A DNA stretch of 64,000 nucleotides, from assembly GCF_963678635.1 (NCBI RefSeq), contig NC_087070.1, positions 16,435,840 to 16,499,839 of the forward strand. The letters run 5' to 3'. Shown here piece by piece: positions 58,701 through 64,000 of this stretch (position 1 is the first letter of the stretch; each line of letters starts with the position of its first letter). The notes under the pieces were generated by a model. The model saw only the letters and a program-made list of their open reading frames with translations. It was not told the DNA's origin and did no database searches. A program made the translations under genes and the position numbers. Source of the stretch: Symsagittifera roscoffensis. Taxonomy: Eukaryota > Xenacoelomorpha > Acoela > Convolutidae.

Positions 58701-58928
58701 CAGTGGCAAGCGCAGAAATTTTTCTTTGGGGTGGGCAGGTTTTGTCGACCCGTTTTTTTTTAGGCTGTCCAATTTGCTTTTCTGAGCTCTCCGAAAATAT
58801 TATAAGCACCCTATTTTATCAATATTTTTTTTGAGGTTGGTCAATCAAAATTGGATGTCGTAACATTATAACAAAGGAGGGAACCTTTGACCTTTGGAAA
58901 AATTTGGCAACCACTCGGCACGCTACTG
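58701..58928. mobile_element. Diverged hAT-like element, copy 4
   Basis: Starts CAGTGGCAAGCG and ends with the inverse of CAGTAGCGTG. The flanks TAGTGTGA (58693-58700) and CACTGTGA (58929-58936) agree at 6 of 8 positions. Internal blocks match the other copies with many changes (GAGCTCTCC, GGTTGGTCAATCAAAATTGGAT, CAAAGGAGGGAACCTTTG), so it is an older member of the same family, 228 bp. Confidence 0.7.
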
Positions 58929-59064
58929 CACTGTGATATCAGAGACACCACTTTTATGATTTTTTTGCAATGGTTCTGATATTTTCAGTTGCAAATGAAT
59001 TGAGGCATATGCGCTTTGCTATTCATAATCAATCAGTCTTGTATTGGACGTCAAACTCAAAGGC

Positions 59065-61000
59065 ATGGCCGGTGATCGTCCAGAACTGGAGCCTACAATC
59101 TTGGACCAAATGCCTACTTGTCTTGCAACAGCAGTAGCGTCTCCGTTTCCGGCAACTTTCTCGCAACAAACTATCGATTCAGTTTTAAGTTCCAGAAATG
59201 GATTCGGACAGCCGAGTGTTCACGCTGGAGGAAAAAGAGCAAGCGGTGGCACGATGGCCGCGAAAATAGTGCTGCTAGGAGATGCGGCTGTTGGCAAAAC
59301 GTGTCTGTTCTACAGGATATTCAGAAATGAGTTCACAGATTTGTACAAAACAACAATCGGAGTCGACTTTTGTCTGTTAGGTCAGTGTAAATTGCCAGGG
59401 AGGGATATATAATTTTTGTGTGGGGTAGATTTTCAAACAAGGTTTGGGGGCTGAAGTTATTTTTTTCCGAGCTTCTGTACACAAATTTTTTTCGGCTAAG
59501 TTTTTCGCGACCAAAATTGTTTTGATCAACCCTTTTGTGAGGTTCTTTTATTAACAGTCGATGAAGGTAAAGGAGGTTCTTATATAGGCATTAGATTTTT
59601 TAAGTGTTTTTTTTTCTGGTAAAAGTCTTAAAACGCTCTAATAACTACAGATGTGTATATATTTATATTCATGCACTTTTAAATGTACTTAAGTATAAAT
59701 GCAAATACGAAAATGGAAATGGCGCGATAAACGAACATCTATTTTCGACAGTGTAATTTAATTTATAGATTTCCTAGCGGAATAAAAACTTTGCCCGTTG
59801 ATCAAATTTTTCAGAGTCGATGATTTTGTTTTTTTTTTCCAGGAAAAGTCTGAAAGTTTGTTCAGGCTCGAAAATTTTTTCCAGATCTGACTTTTGATTT
59901 ATTTTAAAGTTCAGTTCATTGTCTTTGTTAAAAGGAAGGCAAAATCCACTTTCGAATAGCAAAATTAAAAATGTCACGAAAAACGATCGTATTCTAGTTT
60001 CGAAAGTGGAATTTAATTTCAAGATTTCCCAGCGAAATAAAAGTTTTATCAATCCAGTTTTTCAAATTCAGTTAATTTTAGCAGAAAAAGTGTCTAATAT
60101 AAATTCATATTGAATTTCAAAGAGGGTTAGGGTCATATATTTTTCATTTTGAAATTCGAAAGTTGAAGTTTTTTCAAAATTCGTTTTTTCCTGTTTCCTT
60201 GCGTTCATTGACTCAATTTGTTTATATTTCTTGCTGCTAAACGTGTTTTGAGATAAATTTTAGGACTGATCAGTCCAAAATTGTGGCTCTGAAATGGTAC
60301 CAGAGAGCTTTTTTATACTAATAATGGTAGCTTTCGGGATATTTATATGGATTCAAGATTTTTTTTGTCTGAATAAACCGAGAGAAAAACGATATATTTT
60401 GTTTCAGATTACGTTATTTTATCAGTGCCATTCAGATTGCAACTGTGGGATACTGCGGGGTCAGAAAGGTTCAAAGCTCTCACTTACGGGTACTATAGAG
60501 GCGCTCAAGTAGTCATTCTAACATTTGACGTCACTGCTTCCGACGCCGTTCAATCATTACGTAACTGGCACTCGGAAATTTCCACTATGCTGGCATTACA
60601 TAACACACGAACTCAGCCAATGTTCTTCGTAGTAGGAACTAAAATTGATTTGATAAAGGGAGTTGAGGATGAAATTTCAGCTACAGCGAGTTTGAAACTT
60701 CAAGAAGTTGAGCAAAAAGTGAATGATTTCTGTCTCGAAATTGGAGCTGAATTGTGGTTAACTTCGTCTAAGTGCAATATAAATGTCGACGCTTTTTTTA
60801 ACAGAGTTGCAGCGTTGCTGTTTGATGACATAGTTTGTAGGAGTTTAGATGAAAAATCAGGAAATTGCATTAAGCTAGAGGAAAAAGAAGACAGTTCATC
60901 GAGACCTGGAAGTGGAAAAATACGACTTAAGCCCGATGCTAATTTGAAGGGAACACTGACAAGACAAGAGTCAATGACTGCTAAATCTTGCTGTAGATAG
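59065..61000 (+). CDS. Rab34/Rab36-like small GTPase
   Basis: Exons 59065-59380 and 60408-61000 (TTAG|GTCAGT ... TTTCAG|AT, phase 1) give 302 residues. A ~63-residue N-terminal extension, as in Rab34/36, precedes the G domain: GDAAVGKT (72-79), TTIGVDF (97 is the switch-I Thr), WDTAGSERF (119-127), GTKIDL (182-187) and TSSK (224-227). VPFRLQLWDTAG, YYRGAQ and FFNRVAALLF favour the Rab34/36 branch, which acts at Golgi, macropinosomes and cilia. The usual catalytic Gln of DTAGQE is Ser124 here, as in Rab24, which predicts slow GTP hydrolysis. The C-terminus KSCCR offers a paired cysteine for prenylation. An internal ATG (59254, M64) would give a normal-length Rab. Poly(A) signal AATAAA at 61190. 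Confidence 0.88.
59557..60200 (+). repeat. Dispersed TATATAGG repeat, copy in the Rab intron
   Basis: TTCTTATATAGGCATTAG near 59578, then GTTAAAAGGAAGGCAAAATCC near 59927, ATTTCCCAGCGAAATAAAAG near 60026 and TTCAAATTCAGTTAATTTTA near 60061. This is the same order of blocks as at 13732 and 61425. GATTTCCCAGCGRAATAAAA also appears near 59768, so the copy is partly duplicated. Confidence 0.6.
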
Positions 61001-61189
61001 CGTAATTTGAAAGTCGAACAGAAGCTTTGCGTAGTATTTTTAATTGCTTGTACGTTATGTGAAAAGTTGTGCAATATTTATATCTGTAAATTGTAAATAA
61101 TTTCAAAATCTATCTGCTTTCGCCAACAAAGTTCTGCCAAATCAAATCTGGCTTCTATTCTTATGTAAGTTTTTGATATGGTAAATTAC

Positions 61190-61195
61190 AATAAA
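61190..61195 (+). terminator. Poly(A) signal of the Rab gene
   Basis: AATAAA 190 nt after the stop codon, the expected place for a 3' end. Confidence 0.6.
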
Positions 61196-61424
61196 GTTAT
61201 TTGCTTCTGTATAGTTAAGATGTTTAAGCACCAAAAGTTTCCCTAAATTGCTCGTGTCAAATTCAGTTTAGCCAATTTACTCATTTTTATCTTCGCTTTT
61301 AAATTTTATTTTGTCTTCATTACCCTTACGATTTGCAGAAATTATGCAACAGTTTTGTAGACCCTTTTCCCGTCAAAAACTTTGGGCACAGAATGGCGGT
61401 CACTGGAAAAGGTAATTTTACTAA

Positions 61425-61870
61425 GGCGAACTTATGGTGCTATATAGGCGATACATGTTTCTTATTTTGATCTGCACGCTAAAAACTTTTTAATGAAATT
61501 TTTTTCTTAGCCGTAGATTTTCGTTTTTTCGGTGTCAATTTAGATTACAGTGGATGATTTTTTTAAGAGTAATGAACGTAGTCTTGCTGATTTTTTTTTT
61601 GCTTGTTTTTTTTTGTTCTAGAAAATTTTTTAAATTTATTCGTCTTAAAAAAAGTCTGAGCGTTTTGATTTTTCGCGTTCTGACATATGATTTCTTTTTA
61701 AGTTCACTTCATTTCCATTGTTAAAAGGAAGGCAAACTCCATTATCGAGCAGCAAAAGTGTTAAGGTCACGAAAACGTGATCGATTTAATTTTCGAACGT
61801 GAAATTTAATTTTTAGATTTCCGAGGGAAAATAAGAAAAAGTTGTACCGGTCGAGAAAAATTGGTAAGAA
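61425..61870 (+). repeat. Dispersed TATATAGG repeat between Rab and WDR76
   Basis: GGTGCTATATAGGCGATAC near 61436, TAATGAACGTAGTC near 61569, GTTAAAAGGAAGGCAAACTCC near 61720, AAGTGTTAAGGTCACGAAAA and AGATTTCCGAGGGAAAATAAG near 61816 follow the family order. Confidence 0.55.
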
Positions 61871-62316
61871 TTAGTATCGTTTCTCTGACAAAATAATACA
61901 AAATTGAGAGTCTGACTTCCGTACTAAACTTTTAGCGGTATTTTATTACTGCATTTGAACATTATTCAAGTGATTATTACCTCTCATTCTTGCTTGTTTT
62001 CATTTAACTCGGTCGCCCTTTAAAAATTATATGCAGAAAATAGTTTTTAATTGATTTAGATTTTTTGTCTTGAGACAGTGTGATTGAAGCATTCTGTGCT
62101 ACTTGAGCAGCAAACGGCTAGCCGTTTTTTCCGTGCGATAGTTTGGTGAAGTAAGTTCTAAGCAATATTTGGAGTAACATGAAAATTATAGTAATTGACA
62201 ATGTCACAGAGCCTTTGAATGAAAACCACGTGGCAAAAATTTTGACAATCGGTGTTTTGTAAGCAAGATGTCTAGTGCGCTTGTAGTTTAATTTTGTGAT
62301 TTGTTTTTAAGATACA

Positions 62317-63987
62317 ATGGAACAGAGCCAAGTTAGAAAATCTTTGCGCGTTAGAAAATCACGCGGAACAAACAGTTTTTCTCAGACGAATGAGTCTAGC
62401 AAAAAAGCCAAGCACATAGAAGTAAAAGAAGAGAATAAAAATGAATTTTCGCCCAATTTTGAAGACTGCAAACATGAAAGCCTACCTGCGCAACCAACTG
62501 AAGTTAAATTTGAAAGCAAAAACGAAAACTTTGAACCAGGATCCAAACTTTCTCTTTTCGAGCAAATGAGGCTAAAAAATATTGCTGAAAACGAAAAATT
62601 TTTACAAGAAATTGATCTCAATGCTCGATCATCGGTTCTTGGACCTCCGCAAAAACCAAAAGTCCAAATTCGAAAGTCAGTCCCCTCAAAGCCGAAAATG
62701 AAGATCGAATATTCTGATGAACCAAGAAGGAAATCTGAGAGATTGCAAAACATAAAGGTCAATCCTGTTTACATTGAATCAGACCTGGCCAAGATTGTAT
62801 CTTCTTACTACGAACCGAAAGTTCCAAAAATTGAGCCCCATGTATACTATGGAAATTTGGGAACCTTAGGCGACGAAACGAACCACGAGCAATTGAAGAA
62901 ATGTTTGAGCGAAACTGCAAATGGAAAAATCTGCGAAAAGCCGAAATGTTTGAACGTAGAGGAAACTTTACTGAAGATGTCAAAATTGAAGATTAGAGAA
63001 ACAGACGTGGCTAAATGTTGCCAAGGGAGAATCTACGATGCTAAATTTCATCCCGGGAACAAATTGTTTCTCGCAACTGGGGATAAATATGGTAATTTAG
63101 GCTTTTGGGATATCGACGCCGACGAAATAGGTGGAAAATCATCAGGATGTTATCTTCGTCAACCTCATCAGATGCCAATTAGATGTCTGAAGTTCTCTCA
63201 CTCTGATTGGTCGAAATTGTTCACATGCAGCTACGACGGAACTTTGAAATGTGTCGATTTGAACAACTGTGAGTTCACGACAGTTTGCAGGGAAGAAAAC
63301 GTGAACTATCCTCCCAATGGAAATAAGTACAGCAGGTTTGGAAACGGGATGCATTGGTTCGATTTCTTTTTTGACGGGAATTCGGTTGTTGTGGGTGAGG
63401 AATTAGGTCACGTGGTTGTGGTTGATGCTAGAGCTAGTGAAACTCCTGCAACTGCTTTTGTCAACGGAATGAAACCTGTTAAATGCGTGTCTGCGCATCC
63501 GACCAAACCTTATATATTGGCTTCTGATTACAACACGGTCAAAATTTGGGATATGAGAAATACTAAGCAAAAATTTGTGGACGATTTGTACCATGGAAAG
63601 GTCGCGAATGGTGCGTTTTTCAGCCCGGTAACTGGAGATAAAATTTTGACAACTTGCTCTGATGATTATCTACGTGTATTTGATTCTTCTGTTCTATCGA
63701 CTGATTCAATTAAAACTATACGCACTGTGAAACACGACAACCATACTGGAAGGTGGTTGGCACCTTTTCAGGCAATTTGGCACCCGAGAAACGAAGACGT
63801 TTTCCTCATCGGAAGTATGGACTATGCTCGAAAACTAGAGGTGTTTACAACAACAGGGAGCACAGGTTCGAGTCCAGCTCTGGAAATGGTCGGGAATGAT
63901 AGTATCTGTTGCAGGAATGATATGCATCCAATGTTTGATATTGTTGCTGGTACTACTTCGTCAGGAAAAGCATTTATTTGGCGCTAG
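62317..63987 (+). CDS. WDR76: WDR76, chromatin-associated WD-repeat protein
   Basis: A single open frame of 556 residues. Residues 1-75 are charged and disordered with basic R-x-K-S clusters. SLFEQMRLKNIAENEKFLQEI (about 78-98) is the conserved helix of WDR76 and its fungal relative Cmr1. RRKSERL follows near 130. WD repeats fill about 233-556, with blades recognisable by FHPGNKLFLATGDKYGNLGFWD, FSHSDWSKLFTCSYDG, VVVGEELGHVVVVDAR, AHPTKPYILASDYNTVKIWD, FFSPVTGDKILTTCSDD and IWHPRNEDVFLIGSMD. The WDR76/Cmr1 family binds DNA and joins damage-response and protein-quality complexes; human WDR76 is also a CUL4-DDB1 receptor. TTGTTTTTAAG just upstream of the ATG could be an acceptor for a 5' UTR intron. 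No intron interrupts the coding sequence. Confidence 0.92.
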   Translation: MEQSQVRKSLRVRKSRGTNSFSQTNESSKKAKHIEVKEENKNEFSPNFEDCKHESLPAQPTEVKFESKNENFEPGSKLSLFEQMRLKNIAENEKFLQEIDLNARSSVLGPPQKPKVQIRKSVPSKPKMKIEYSDEPRRKSERLQNIKVNPVYIESDLAKIVSSYYEPKVPKIEPHVYYGNLGTLGDETNHEQLKKCLSETANGKICEKPKCLNVEETLLKMSKLKIRETDVAKCCQGRIYDAKFHPGNKLFLATGDKYGNLGFWDIDADEIGGKSSGCYLRQPHQMPIRCLKFSHSDWSKLFTCSYDGTLKCVDLNNCEFTTVCREENVNYPPNGNKYSRFGNGMHWFDFFFDGNSVVVGEELGHVVVVDARASETPATAFVNGMKPVKCVSAHPTKPYILASDYNTVKIWDMRNTKQKFVDDLYHGKVANGAFFSPVTGDKILTTCSDDYLRVFDSSVLSTDSIKTIRTVKHDNHTGRWLAPFQAIWHPRNEDVFLIGSMDYARKLEVFTTTGSTGSSPALEMVGNDSICCRNDMHPMFDIVAGTTSSGKAFIWR

Positions 63988-64000
63988 ATGTTGTTACTGT

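Overview
The window is nuclear DNA of an animal, most likely an invertebrate. It is AT-rich, its genes are split by GT-AG introns, and its proteins belong to animal families: an LRPPRC-like PPR protein, PRMT5, a Rab34/36-type GTPase and WDR76. LINE, Ty3/gypsy, hAT-like and tRNA-SINE sequences are all present. I see no bacterial operons, rRNA or CRISPR. I cannot name the species; a repeat-rich tunicate or similar small-bodied invertebrate is only a guess.

Layout. 1-5318: LINE debris, including an RT ORF followed by a zinc-finger ORF, a LINE fragment on the minus strand and a complete non-autonomous hAT-like element. 5705-12570: LRPPRC-like gene in two exons, whose 3.1 kb intron holds a ~1.5 kb inverted repeat, a (TATC)n tract and a tRNA-derived SINE. 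12571-17705: intergenic, with a two-unit 1 kb tandem repeat. 17706-39663: PRMT5 rebuilt from seven exons (629 codons plus stop, all phases agree). Its first intron is 14 kb and carries a six-unit tandem array (units 2.1 or 1.67 kb). Exon 3 and its flanks are duplicated 1.5 kb downstream.

38826-55963: a segmental tandem duplication of 7.2-7.7 kb units. It carries three identical copies of the PRMT5 terminal exon, a decayed gypsy gag-pol, a LINE 3' part and, in units two and three, the same hAT-like insertion. The third unit has a large internal deletion. 55963-57400: the 5'-ward remainder of that LINE. 57404-57550: an unrecognised coding tail with a nearby poly(A) signal. 58701-58928: a diverged hAT-like element. 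59065-61000: Rab34/36-like gene in two exons, with Ser in place of the catalytic Gln. 62317-63987: WDR76, one open frame.

The four cellular genes are all on the plus strand but share no pathway: mitochondrial RNA handling, arginine methylation, vesicle traffic and a chromatin-associated WD protein. What stands out is repeat biology: nested insertions with readable target-site duplications, two empty sites that can be read directly, recurrent 3-nt-loop palindromes spread through introns and spacers, and a duplicated terminal exon of a core methyltransferase gene.
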